From contig JAEMBT020000002.1 of the NCBI GenBank assembly GCA_018873245.2, positions 7,972,001 through 8,036,000 of the forward strand: a DNA stretch of 64,000 nt. Direction: 5' to 3'. The stretch's first letter is position 1. Each line of letters begins with the position of its first letter. The position numbers were made by a program, and so were the translations under genes. Positions 50,801-61,129 of the stretch are shown piece by piece. The notes below the pieces were generated by a model. That model saw only the letters and a program-made list of their open reading frames with translations, was not told where the DNA came from and searched no databases. Origin of the DNA: Archegozetes longisetosus (Eukaryota > Arthropoda > Arachnida > Sarcoptiformes > Trhypochthoniidae).

Positions 50801-52304
50801 GATATACTGATAATAATTCAATTATAAGCAAATCTTTGGTATACCTTTTTGCCAGTATATGAACCAGTTTGGTGAAGAATAGCGACTCTAAAATAAGGCC
50901 ACCATTTGTGAAATTCAGCCACCCATTGATGCATAACAGTTGCTGGACACACCAGTATCACAGGTCCCAACGTTGTAAATCTATCAGGAAAGAGAACTAA
51001 TGTCATAATCATTGCCATTTCTAAGAAAAACTATCAAAGCCTATTACAAGTCTCTAAAATCGTGAAATCGACTACAACTAAGGCCACAAAGAAAGGCGAT
51101 CACTTGAATAGTCTTTCCCAAACCCATTTCGTCGCCAACGATTCCGCCGCATCCGTGTTGGTGTAGCTCCCAAAGCCATTGAACGCCTGTTTGCTGATAA
51201 CTGAATAAAATAACACCACAATTATATATTTGGTATGATTCATGCAATCAATCGCAGACATACGTGAAGAGTTGGTCCCAAATTCTTTTAGGTATTTGAA
51301 ATCCTCCCTCAAGTTTGACGAATTCATCCAAGTTCTGAATCTCAGTTCCGTCCGAACGAATATTTTGGTGCTTTTCAAGCAATCGCTGCTTTTTATATTC
51401 TCTAAAATATTAATTTCTGAATTAATTGAACACAAAATAAAATCTAACTAGTAATAACTGACTTAATCCTTTTCTGATAACTTTGATCGTTGCCGTCATC
51501 TATAATTCTAGTTCGAATCAGTCTTTTCGGACGAACTAATTCATTTGACTTAGAGGAACTCTTCTTCAATGTTTTTGAAGGTTGTTTGCCTTTTTTGCGT
51601 TTATCACTAGTGTCACAAGAATCTAACTCTACATCTGATTCACTGTTCACAAGATTATCCTCAAATTCCAGCTCTTCATCGCTTTTACAATCTCCATCTG
51701 ATGGCTGCCATTCGTCATCATCTTCATTATCGATATTTTTATCATTTGTGTCACTATCACTATAATCTTCGGTACTTTTATTAAGTGCATTAAATCTGTT
51801 CGTACTATTGCGAAAAGTTTTACTACAAGAAGCTGCCATTTCACTATCAAATTTAATTTCATCATCGCCCAAGTTATCATAACTTTCACCACTTTCTGGT
51901 TTTAAATCAAAGTTTGGGAGAGTTTTTGAAGACTGTTTGTGATTGAATGATGAGAAATGGTTGGATCCCTTAAGCGAATCGAGATCTAAGACTTGTTGTA
52001 AAGTAGTTTTGGACTGATTAGAAGTTTGTTTACGATTTTGGTCAAGGGCTTGATCGACTTGGAACATAACTCCTTCTTCGTATACTGACTGATGATATGC
52101 TGTTATTCCCAAAGCTCTCAACTCTTCTTCCTGTTCATCCATTCCTATACAAGGAATTGCATTCATATCAATACGAATTTTATTTGATTTTCTAGTTTTC
52201 GTCTCTTTCGTTTCTTCGTCGTTTTCTTCAATATCTTCATTGTTGTCATTATTGATATGATCTTTTTGATCCAAATCTGATTGGACTGCTTCATTGTTTT
52301 CCAT
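47840..52304 (-). CDS. ERCC6: ERCC6/CSB, SNF2-family transcription-coupled repair ATPase
   Basis: Nine exons in phase: 51463-52304, 51264-51401, 51048-51200, 50845-50980, 50355-50525, 50102-50278, 49617-50024, 49442-49552 and 47840-49225, giving 1,173 residues (human, about 1,490). CSB remodels stalled RNA polymerase II to start transcription-coupled nucleotide excision repair. The helicase is complete: motif [12 protein letters not shown], motif Ia [20 protein letters not shown], motif II DEGH, motif [17 protein letters not shown], motif [22 protein letters not shown] and motif [16 protein letters not shown]. The C-terminus has [10 protein letters not shown], a Lys-rich linker, and the winged-helix-like tail ending WKLKSEF as in CSB. 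The acidic N-terminus is poorly conserved. An intron holds a 121-bp hairpin element. Confidence 0.96.
49285..49405. repeat. 121-bp foldback (hairpin) element in an ERCC6 intron
   Basis: The left arm from acttcg (49285) to gttaccacaa is repeated inverted at the right as ttgtggtaac through cgaagt (49405). Each arm is about 50 bp, diverged, and includes gtgtagg. It fills over half of the 216-bp intron 49226-49441. It may be a small MITE; no second copy was seen. Confidence 0.75.
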
Positions 52305-52869
52305 TTTCTTGTGGTTTTGTTATTAATATAATAATGGACTAATTAATTTATAGAATAATATAATGAAAAATGATCATAATATAGAATATAAATAATGATT
52401 GATTTGATCCATAATTTGATGTTTGGTTTCAATTGTAAAGTTCAATAAAATAGTGAATGAATGCAAGACTTCAGTATTGTGTCATTGTATTACGTGAGGT
52501 TTACGTTTAGGTCGTTCAAAATGTATGACTTCTATTAAATTTCTATTTCTGTTAAATTACTATTGAGTTAATCAAATTAATTCAATCAGGTTTGTCGAAT
52601 GAAGTTCAAAATTTATTGAATTAAATGAAAGTCAGTTTTGTTTCAAAACTTTTACTTAGTTTGAATCATTAAAATAGTTGAATTTAATTTGATAAACATA
52701 ACTAAAAGTTAGTAAATATGAGGCCATAATTGTTGTAAGGAGATTCCTTCTATTGAGTATTAAATATGAGAAGTTCTTATTAGGACTAAAAGTTATTAGT
52801 TGAATATAAATTCCTTAAATGTTGTGGATTGCTTGTTCATTAAGTAATTACTATTAAATTAATGCAGTA
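52305..52869. promoter_or_regulatory. divergent promoter region of ERCC6 and the POLDIP3-like gene
   Basis: The two start codons are 565 bp apart on opposite strands, so both 5' regions lie here. AT-rich, with no clear TATA box or repeat. Confidence 0.4.
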
Positions 52870-54171
52870 ATGGATGCGCGACAACGAATCAATCAAATTA
52901 GACAACAAAACAATGGGTTAAACAGAAAAAAGTTTATCAGTAATAAAAAGAGTAATAAAAATACGAAATCGTTGACAGATTTAAGACAATTATTGCGTAA
53001 AAGCAATAATAATAGCAATAATAATAACAGTAGTAATAACAGTAATAATAATAAAAATAATTCAGTTAAGAATAGAATCGGCTTTTTTGCTATAAAGAAA
53101 AAATTGAATCAGAAGAAAACACTCATTTCGGATCAGAAGAACAAAATGAAGATTAAACAAAAACAAAATGTATTGTTCATATTCTTATCAGTTCATAAAT
53201 AATCCTAATAATTGTTATTATTTTAATTCTAAGGGGGTTCGCATTCCAGTGGTTGGTGATGACCGAAGAATACCTAAAGTTATGGTAAATTTGTCTCAAG
53301 TTAAAAGCAATGAGGGTCTCATTCTTAAGAACAAAATCGGTTCAAGACCAAAAAATAGAAGCAGTGTATGTATAAATTTAAAGTTCAATTCAAACTAAAC
53401 TAACTTTGTTTTCACAATTCCTGTTAAGAGTCAGAAATCATTATTGAATCGAGGGACGAATCTAATTAAAACTGCTTCAAGTCTAGGATTTAATGCAATG
53501 GTCTCGAGTCAACCCGTCATCATTCCTCAGGTATTGATTGATTAACGAATTAATATTAAAGAAATCTTGATTAAATTACAATTGACAGGTTGTGCCGCAG
53601 ACTTCAGTTCCGACTTATATAGTCGCTTCTTCGCCACCAATCTATCGAAATTCTTATTCAGCAACGAATAGAATCAATGAAACAGATAATGCAAATAATA
53701 CTGTTATTGTTACGAATCTTAACAAATCTATTACCCAACAGGATATTAATGTGAGTTATAGTTATCATTAATATTGACCTTAAATATTTTATTTTGAATA
53801 TACTTCAGGAACTATTCGGCGAAATCGGACCACTAGTGAAGGCTTCAAAAATTAATCCATCGGCTGCTCTGATTGTTTATGAAAATGGAATCGATGCAAA
53901 GAATGCGTGTCAGACATATCACAATCGCTTATTGGATGGAATGGCGATGCAGTGCAATATTCTGTCACATTCGCAGAATGCTTATACTATCAATTCGTTG
54001 GCACAAACTCAATCCTCATCTTACAGAACCCAAAGTTCACGACTATTAGCCGCACAGTTAAGACAAATCAACTCAAGTTCATCACAAACCGGCAAAATGA
54101 CAGCTGCACAAATGTTTGCCAACAATAATAGAGTAGGAAATCCTAACGTCAAATTCACTGTTAATATCTAA
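52870..54171 (+). CDS. POLDIP3/SKAR-like RRM protein
   Basis: Exons 52870-53169 (or 53064), 53192-53365, 53429-53530, 53589-53750 and 53809-54171, all phase 0, give 366 (or 331) residues. The first exon starts MDARQRINQIR, like the DAR repeats of SKAR, then a KSLTDLRQLLRK helix and an Asn run (AAT repeat). The C-terminal half has one RRM: VIVTNLNKSITQQDINELFG, then NRLLDGMAMQCNI, close to SKAR's NNRCLDGQPMKCNL. SKAR links the exon junction complex and S6K1 to translation of new mRNA, and binds export factors. The first intron is ambiguous: gtattg...cag would be only 22 nt, while an upstream donor (gttaag at 53065) gives 127 nt and removes a basic 35-residue stretch; both keep frame. Confidence 0.82.
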
Positions 54172-54419
54172 GCGTTTCAACACCAATCTATACTAACTCT
54201 AAACCGTTAACATTTTATAATCGTTTACTTGATTGTAACCAAAAATGCAAAGATGAATATGAGTGCAAAAATGAATATCAACGTAAGTTAATTAACAGAT
54301 TGAATTGCAATTAAAATAAGAACTTTATAATAATGTTGAAACAAATCAAGGTTTATAATACTATTATATATGTATATAAAATGAGTAGACTTAAAATCAA
54401 AATATGCGGTGATGATAGA

Positions 54420-55766
54420 CTAGGAAACAGAGCAGAATCTGTTCTGATGATTATTATGACTTCGCTGTCGACCGTTTGATCGTAATGTATTTGTTGGAGT
54501 TGTGGTTGATGTCGATGAAAGAGCTTTCGTAAAGTTATCACAAGAGAAAAGTGCTTTGGCTCTGTTCGCTATTGTTTTCTTTTCTTTTGGTGACCTGTAC
54601 TGGTGTCTGGATGGTCTCCACGACCCGCCATAGTTTGACATCGAAGAAAATGATTTAAGACACGATTTGAGTGTCTTTGGAAGTGGCAATTGTTCGATAC
54701 TGTAAACTGAAGTTCGAGCTACTATCGCACGACAACATAACTCTTGTAACGATAGAACTGCACAGAATACAAACAATTAAGAATAATCTAATCAAACAGT
54801 AATTATAATTATCAAAATCGTTATTACCCTTATTACTCTTCAGAAGGCTTTCCATTCCATTGCGCTGTAATGCCATTCGAGATAACTGCAAGTTTAAAAG
54901 TATTGAGTTATAAATTAGTTGAATAAAGATTATTGCAAACAAGTTCAAACCTCAGCACATGACTCTCTGATATTATAGTTGCATAAAGGGCTCACTTCGA
55001 AGAATGTCATGTTATGTTTATTAGCATAGGTTTCAGCCGTATATTCACTGACTTGACGACGAAATGCTAAATGAAGTCGATTTCCAACTAATATCTTGGG
55101 AACTCCTGGAGCGTGCTTTACATTCGCAAAAATAAACAATCAATTAGTTACATTGAGTAATTAACAATTTAATCACTTTTAAAAAAAATGAGACAAAGAC
55201 CGAAGTGTGAAACGATAGATACCTCTTCGATTTCAATGAGCCAACGATCGAGTCCAGCAAATGACCACTTATTGGTGATATCATAGACCAAAATGACTCC
55301 TTGTGCGCCTCGAGAATATGATCGAAATATTGTTGAAAACCTTCCCTGACCCGATGTGTCCCTAAGTTGCAAAACAATTGACACAAAAAGTGATATAAAG
55401 TTGAACAAATTGTTTAAATTAAGTTATTTACCAGACTTGTAGACGTATTCGTTTGCCATCTAGTAGAATATTCGTTGCCTTATAAGCAACTCCTGGTGAT
55501 CGACCAAACGACGGCTCAATCAAACTGTTGTCTTCGTCTAAATTGTTCAGAATTTCGTCTTTACCAACATCACTATCACCAACTAAGAGAAACTTAAGAA
55601 GATAGTCGTATGTTTTGGTCGACATAATGGCTGATGAATGAGAATTGATGTCATTTGAATTGTCATTGTTGTGGTTGTTGTGGTTTTGATGAGTGTTTGA
55701 CTCATCACTCAATTCATTGTTAATATTATTTAAATAAGTATTGATTCTGTCGTTCATTATTGGCAT
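54420..55766 (-). CDS. Rab40: Rab40, SOCS-box small GTPase
   Basis: Five exons in phase: 55432-55766, 55223-55361, 54951-55115, 54828-54885 and 54420-54757, giving 344 residues. Rab40 is the only Rab group with a SOCS box and works as substrate receptor of a Cullin5 ubiquitin ligase. After an Asn/His-rich leader (M48 is an alternative start) come the GTPase motifs: P-loop [11 protein letters not shown], switch I region [30 protein letters not shown] (switch II), VGNRLHLAF in the NKxD position and [10 protein letters not shown]. The SOCS box is [20 protein letters not shown]. The P-loop has Asp70 after the lysine, where Ras-like GTPases use Ser/Thr to hold magnesium; vertebrate Rab40 has Ser. 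The tail ends FCSVS rather than a clear CaaX. The gene converges on the POLDIP3-like gene with a 248-bp gap. Confidence 0.94.
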
Positions 55767-56894
55767 CACTTATTCAATGCCCGACAATTGAGCAAAAATT
55801 TATTATTATTTGTATAAGAATTCAACTCAGATCATATCAAATCTTAGGTTCATTTCAAACTAATTGTATTGACTGTTGAGTAAATGTATTTCACAGTTGC
55901 TTACAACGATTTAATTTATGAAGCAAATATTTGTAAAAATGACGCTTCACTTCAATGACACACAATAGCATACAATGCAATGCAATGTAAACATGTAATT
56001 AGCTCAAAATCTAGATATACTTGCGTGTGCTGACATCTCATAGTGATTATAGACAAACATTACTTCTGTTATCATTTACAACATATTCTTTTCTATTGAA
56101 CCACTATTACACGTAACTGCTCACAGATTGGGTCATATACTTATGTTTGCTAAGTCAAAGTTTTATTGTTTTGACCACTTGGAGTATGTGCTTCGGTATG
56201 CCTACGTTTTGAAATGACTTTACAGCACACTCATAGTTTGATAGGGACACTTTCCTCATTACATTCATATATGACGCTGTCTTATTTCAATTCATTTCAA
56301 TACAGAAAAGAGTACATCAAATAAATTAATAAATTAAGCAAAACTAAGTATAAGTTATATAAAACTTTGCAATTATAATTTAGTTTTATTTAGCAAGAAT
56401 TTTACACTTTGTTTATTAGAAATACAATTTTTTATACAACTTTATAACGAGAAAATTATTTTAAAACAAATAAGTGAGAAGTTTTTAAAATGCTTATAAA
56501 ATAAAAGCTGTCTAACTTCAACACAAAATCAAATGGTTTTAAAGAACAATAAAAAATAGACACTAATTTTCTGTACATTTATTTAGTCTGTTTTTAAAAA
56601 CCATTTAACTGAACGTCTGAGTTGACAGATTTTACTGTAACTGACGAAAAACTTTAGCCAAATCTAGAGTGAGGAGACGGACAGTAAATCTGACTAAATA
56701 TATTGCAATCAGTTTTCAAGCATTTCTATTAGATAAAAGATTATTTTAGCTTTAAGATAATATTCACTATCTTATAGCCAAAATAAAATTTCAGTTTCAA
56801 TCTGTTATAAAATACGAAATAATTTACAAGCAATCAAATAATTATTTAAATCAATACAAAAGAAGTCTAAATATTGAAAAGTGTATTTGAAACT
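55767..56894. other. spacer between Rab40 and TDP2
   Basis: Upstream of Rab40 and downstream of TDP2. It contains one copy of a dispersed 118-bp repeat (56196-56313). No gene seen. Confidence 0.5.
56196..56313 (+). repeat. dispersed 118-bp repeat, copy A
   Basis: About 85% identical by eye to 60743-60862 in the same orientation, including an exact 19-base block tagtttgatagggacactt (56237-56255). No terminal repeat or coding sense is visible, so this is probably part of a larger interspersed element. Confidence 0.8.
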
Positions 56895-58454
56895 TTAGAT
56901 AAGTCTAAAGTGACAAAGAATACCCCAGTGGTCACTTGGAAAGCATACATGAGGCTTCAATCTCTCTAAACCAATTAGACCGAAATGAATAGCATCTATT
57001 TTAGCAGGAGTTGATTCCCTCATGAGGACTCTATCGAACCTACATCTTGGCTTAAACTTAGATCCATCATATGGTAAATTATCATTACGCATCGTATCCC
57101 ATGTATACTGAACTTCTTTTCTGCTACCAGTTTCTATCCAGACATCCACTACACTGAGAGGTAGACCACCGATTTTTGAAATCTTAACAGATTGAACAGA
57201 AATTATTTTTCCATTCAATTCAATCACAACATTATAATTTGACTTTACCTCTGAATCCCTGAGATTAAGATCACCGGCAAATAGCACAGTATCAGTTTTA
57301 GGAGTATTTGAAACCTCTTTGAAAGCTTTTCTCAACTGATTCATTCGTGTCTCTGCAAAATCTTTAGTACTCTCCAAATGTGTGTTCAGAAGACAAACAG
57401 ATGCCTTACCAATAGTTACCTGTTTATGAATAAATTGATCATTCAATATATTTTATTAAATAGAAACTTATTATACAGCTGAAAACTTAATAACCCGCGA
57501 TAGCAACGAGATCGTTGTTGTATTAACACTCTTGTAGTGCACATCATGTCTTTTTCAAACTTGATCTGTAATTTGCTTTGACTTCTATATTGAATATTCT
57601 ATAAGTTTATTAAGTCTGAAAATAATTTGATCTGATGGAGAGCATATCATCACAAAGCATCACTTCCGGTTGCTATCAACGGTTAAGTTTTTGAGTGTAC
57701 TCGAGTTTTAAGTAAGTTGCGACCCATTGACGACTCATCGAATTCAATGATTTGATTGCTGTCAAGTTTGACCGAATCTTTATGTATGAGGGTTAAAGTG
57801 TAGTACTCGACAATATTTGTATCTCCAGAAAAGAATAAATATTGGGGAAGGTTTTCACGCAGTATAGACTCAGAGAAAGCAATGACTTCTTGCAAGAACA
57901 CAATATTTGCGTTTTCTCTTTTGATTATATTACAAACTGCTTCAGTTCTGATACGAATATTCTTTTCGTCGAGTCCATCGATATTCCACGTGATAAATCG
58001 AAAGTTCTTCAAATTTTCATTAGTCGAAGTATTACTACTTGACTCCGTTTTAGTCATTTTGGCTGAACTAGTAATTAAAAATAGTTCAAAATTTCTCAAT
58101 AAGTACTGCAACACTTCAATTGGAATCAGTCTTATTTTCAATCAGTTTTAGTACCATTTTTATCACTTACCTGTGAGTTGAATGCGAGACAACAGCGATA
58201 TCACTATCATTACTGTCATCGCTGTCAATGGTTTCACACTCCGATGACTTTCTTTTATGTTTGTCACTCTTTGAAATATCATCGAAGTAATCATTAACAG
58301 ACTTTTGTAAATTCCAGTTTCGATCTTGAAGGTAAAATTGAGCCAAAGCTTCATCGGTCGATGTCAGTGACGCAAACTCTTCAACTAATTTCTGACAAAT
58401 TTGATCGTTTATCTCAAAAGGAACTTCAGTCTCTTCGGTGCTTTTTGTTTCCAT
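56895..58454 (-). CDS. TDP2: tyrosyl-DNA phosphodiesterase 2
   Basis: Three exons in phase: 58171-58454, 57701-58067 and 56895-57419, giving 391 residues (human, 362). TDP2 removes trapped topoisomerase II from DNA 5' ends by cutting the 5'-phosphotyrosyl bond. The N-terminus has a UBA-like helix bundle (CQKLVEEFASLTSTDEALAQ) and an acidic Ser/Asp patch. The Mg-dependent endonuclease/exonuclease/phosphatase core has all four hallmark motifs: TWNIDGLD, FLQEV, LNTHLES with GDLNLRD, and PSDHWG, so the catalytic Asn, Glu, Asp and His are present. The family's YTWDTMRNDNL segment is also there. Compared with human it has an extra stretch between LNLRDSEV and GGLPLSVVDVW. The second intron is mostly a short inverted-repeat element. 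Confidence 0.95.
57474..57699 (+). mobile_element. short inverted-repeat element (MITE), copy 3, filling a TDP2 intron
   Basis: About 226 bp with ends TACAGCTGAAAACTTAA and (inverse) ttttgagtgta, homologous throughout to copies 1 and 2. It occupies most of intron 57420-57700. The element's last base is the second base of the minus-strand splice donor gtacac, so the element end supplies nearly the whole 5' splice site. Confidence 0.75.
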
Positions 58455-58997
58455 TTGTTGACTAATTGTTTATTGTTAATCAATCACTCAATACTTAATT
58501 CAATAAACTAGAGAAAAATATCGCAATTATATAAATGTTTACTAATCAAATGCTTATTAAGTTAAAATTAATTGAAAATTAGTCAAAGATTTTAATACAA
58601 GTTAAGGATTAGTTACATCAGAATCTGGTCACAGAAACTTGTCTTCGATTTTGATTATATGGAATTTCAGAGAAAATATATTGTAACAGAACACGAGGTT
58701 TTGATAAATGCTAAAACAGTTGTGAATCGTCCAAATAAAAGCCAATAAAAAGTATTAGATCTGTTGTCAGGTCTGAATCAGATGTCAAACTTATCCAATG
58801 ATTTGACATGAAAAAGTCTTTTCACTCATCGAACAAATTACTCAAAGTTTAAGCAAAAGTTTACTCAAAAACTTATGCAATCGTTGCTTAATTTATTTTT
58901 ATTTTTTGAGAAATTATACGAAATCTGTAATTTTGTCAAAAGATGGCAATATTATTGTTGTGAGCTTTGTGCTAGGTTTAACTTTGTTCAAATACTG
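58455..58997. other. upstream region of TDP2, no gene seen
   Basis: AT-rich sequence between the TDP2 start and the Harbinger-type elements. Nothing recognised. Confidence 0.5.
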
Positions 58998-59245
58998 TAA
59001 GGCCGATATGCACAAGTCGAGACTTAACTAAAACTGTTTTAAACATTAGGGCCCGTATGCACAGTTGAGTTTTAGTTAAAACGGTTTTAAGTCTTAAGAC
59101 GGTTTTCGCTAAAACGGTTTTAACTAAAAACTTAAAACTCATGCACAGACTGTAATAAAACTAGTTTTAGTAAAAACCGTTTTAAAACCAGAAAACCAGC
59201 AAACAAATGTAAACAAACGTTTGTTTATTCATTAAAAAATTGAAA

Positions 59246-59590
59246 ATGAATAAAAATAAACTGAATAAAAGTGATAATAATGTTCGGAGTCGTCAAACAA
59301 TTTTACTAATTATGAAATAGAATTACTTAAATAATTGCCGACGAAAAAAAACTCAAAATAATTGAGTGTAAAACGACTGATAAGTATACGAAACAACAAA
59401 AAGATAACGCTTGGCGAAAAATTGGTGACGAGTTTAGTCAGGACTTAAATACAAATAATAGAGACATCAAGTCTTTGAAATGCTTTTGGAAACGATATAA
59501 ATACGAATGTCGTAAGAATTGTAATAAAGAAAATTCAGAATTAAGACAAACTGGTGGCGGACCTCAACCTCAGAAAACTGATTCAATTGA
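59246..59590 (+). pseudogene. Harbinger Myb/SANT-like protein remnant
   Basis: The plus strand encodes NFTNYEIELLK, then after a frame change KIIECKTTDKYTKQQ, AWRKIGDEFSQDLN, LKCFWKRYKYECRKN and ELRQTGGGPQPQKTDS. This is the pattern of the trihelix/MADF-type DNA-binding partner protein of PIF/Harbinger transposons. A stop and a frame change near 59312-59350 show it is broken. Confidence 0.75.
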
Positions 59591-59918
59591 TATTTATATC
59601 AATAGTTTTATATTTACTGTTAAGATCTGCAGCTGAGATCTGAAACTGACCGGTGGCATAAAATCTTAAAACAATAGATAATTGAATTATTAGAGGCAAT
59701 GAGTCTTTTTTCATTTTGATATTAATTAAATCTTCATTAATTAGATTCAAACGTTCAATGAAACACTGTTTTGTAAGTCTATATCTTCTTATGAATGATA
59801 AGTCATCACAACTATCAAATGGATTGAATCTGTCTTTTAATACTCTTTGACGTTTAAAACTTTTATTCGTCACTATTTCATAATTATTTAATTCTTCAAT
59901 TTGAAAAAATTGGTTCAT
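59583..59918 (-). pseudogene. Harbinger transposase N-terminal fragment
   Basis: An ATG frame of 111 codons. RFNPFDSCDDLSFIRRYRLT and QLSIVLRFYATGQFQISAAD match the N-terminal region of HARBI1-like transposases. The DDE domain that should follow is absent: the frame ends where it meets the convergent Myb/SANT remnant, the result of an internal deletion. Confidence 0.8.
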
Positions 59919-60742
59919 TTTTATATTTTTTTTTGTAAAATTTTGTTTATATTTACTTATTTTGTTGATCACTAAAACCGATTTAAAACTAGTAAAAGTG
60001 GTTTTAGTTTAAAACGGTTCTAAATTTTTACTGTGCATGAGTTTTAAAATAAGTTTTGGGTTTTAAACCTGGTTTTAGCCTTAAAACCGTTTTAAAACAC
60101 ACTGTGCATACGGGCCTAGTTGTGTAATGAGTTTTAAAACGCGTTTCAGGTTTTAAGTCGGTTTTAAGACTTAAAACCGTTTTAAACAGAGTTGTGCATA
60201 CAGGTCTAAGTTTTCGTCTTATTAGTGATGTTTCGCTTTCAAGTTTTTAATTTCGATTGCATTTCGATTTGGCTTTTAAGAAAGTTCTTGATTTCAATTG
60301 TATTTCAACTTCGCTTTTAAGAAGGGTTTTAATTTCCCTTTTAGTGTCTTCATTTGATTGTATTTCGATTTTCTTACTAGATTATTAATATAATTTTAAA
60401 TACAAGAAATTAATAATCATTGATTAAAGTATTTTTCAATGCTTTCTTTTATAATGAAAAATACTTAGAAATTCGAAATTTTTAAACAATTTAAAAAATT
60501 GAGCACAAGCATTTCTAATCTATTTTCACTCAAACGATTTATACATTCAATGCAACGTTTACAGTATTTAATTCGATTCATTTCGTTTTTTCAAGTCAAT
60601 TTCGATTTCGCTTTTCAAATATCATTTCGATTGTATTTCAATTTCGATTAATCGGAATTATTTCCTAGCTTTTCATTTCGATTTCGATTTTGCTTTCGAA
60701 AAACGAAACGTCACTACGTCTTATACTTGAAATGTATATTTC

Positions 60743-60862
60743 AGTATATCCACATTTAGAAATGACTTTACAACATATTCATAGTTTGATAGGGACACTT
60801 TCCTCACTACATTCATGTATGACACTGTCTTATTCCAATTCAGTTCAATACAGAAAAAGTAC
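60743..60862 (+). repeat. dispersed 120-bp repeat, copy B
   Basis: Matches copy A at 56196-56313 in the same orientation with scattered substitutions and a few indels. The open frame crossing it (60690-60959) is therefore probably not a gene. Confidence 0.8.
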
Positions 60863-61129
60863 AGTTGGACAAAAAGATATGCGTCAAAATATGCGCTTAA
60901 AAGCAATAGAAGCTAAGAGATATTGTAGAGATAAACCAAATGAGGGAAAGACTAAATAAATAGTAAGCGATATTATTTTGATTAGTATCATTTCTTATAA
61001 TGAGTCATAAAATCCAAAACTTATCTTTAAAACTTGGTAGGTCTATGTAAGTCTCCGCGAATATATTTTATTGCACATCGGTTATCTTCTAATATTGCGA
61101 ATATATAGTAATTCTAACTTAAACCTTTT

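Larger units (their letters stand above)
59050..60116. mobile_element. inner PIF/Harbinger DNA transposon, internally deleted
   Basis: 1,067 bp. Terminal inverted repeats GGCCCGTATGCACAG (59050-59064) and CTGTGCATACGGGCC (60102-60116) are perfect over 15 bases and continue in diverged ttttaaaacggtt sequence. TAG flanks both ends. It carries remnants of the two Harbinger genes, convergent: a Myb/SANT-like DNA-binding protein and the N-terminus of the transposase. The DDE catalytic part is missing, so it cannot move itself. The matching termini suggest it is younger than the outer element. Confidence 0.85.
59001..60206. mobile_element. outer PIF/Harbinger-like MITE, interrupted by a related element
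   Basis: The left end GGCCGATATGCACAA and the right end (inverse GACCTGTATGCACAA) are inverted repeats, flanked on both sides by TAA (58998-59000 and 60207-60209), the classic 3-bp TWA target duplication of PIF/Harbinger transposons. Without the inner insert it would be only about 135 bp, built of ttttaaaacggttttaa-type sequence, so it is a non-autonomous MITE. Confidence 0.75.

Noticed and set aside
60690-60959. 89-codon open frame
   Set aside because: Most of it overlaps copy B of a dispersed repeat, and the matching copy at 56196 does not keep an open frame in register.
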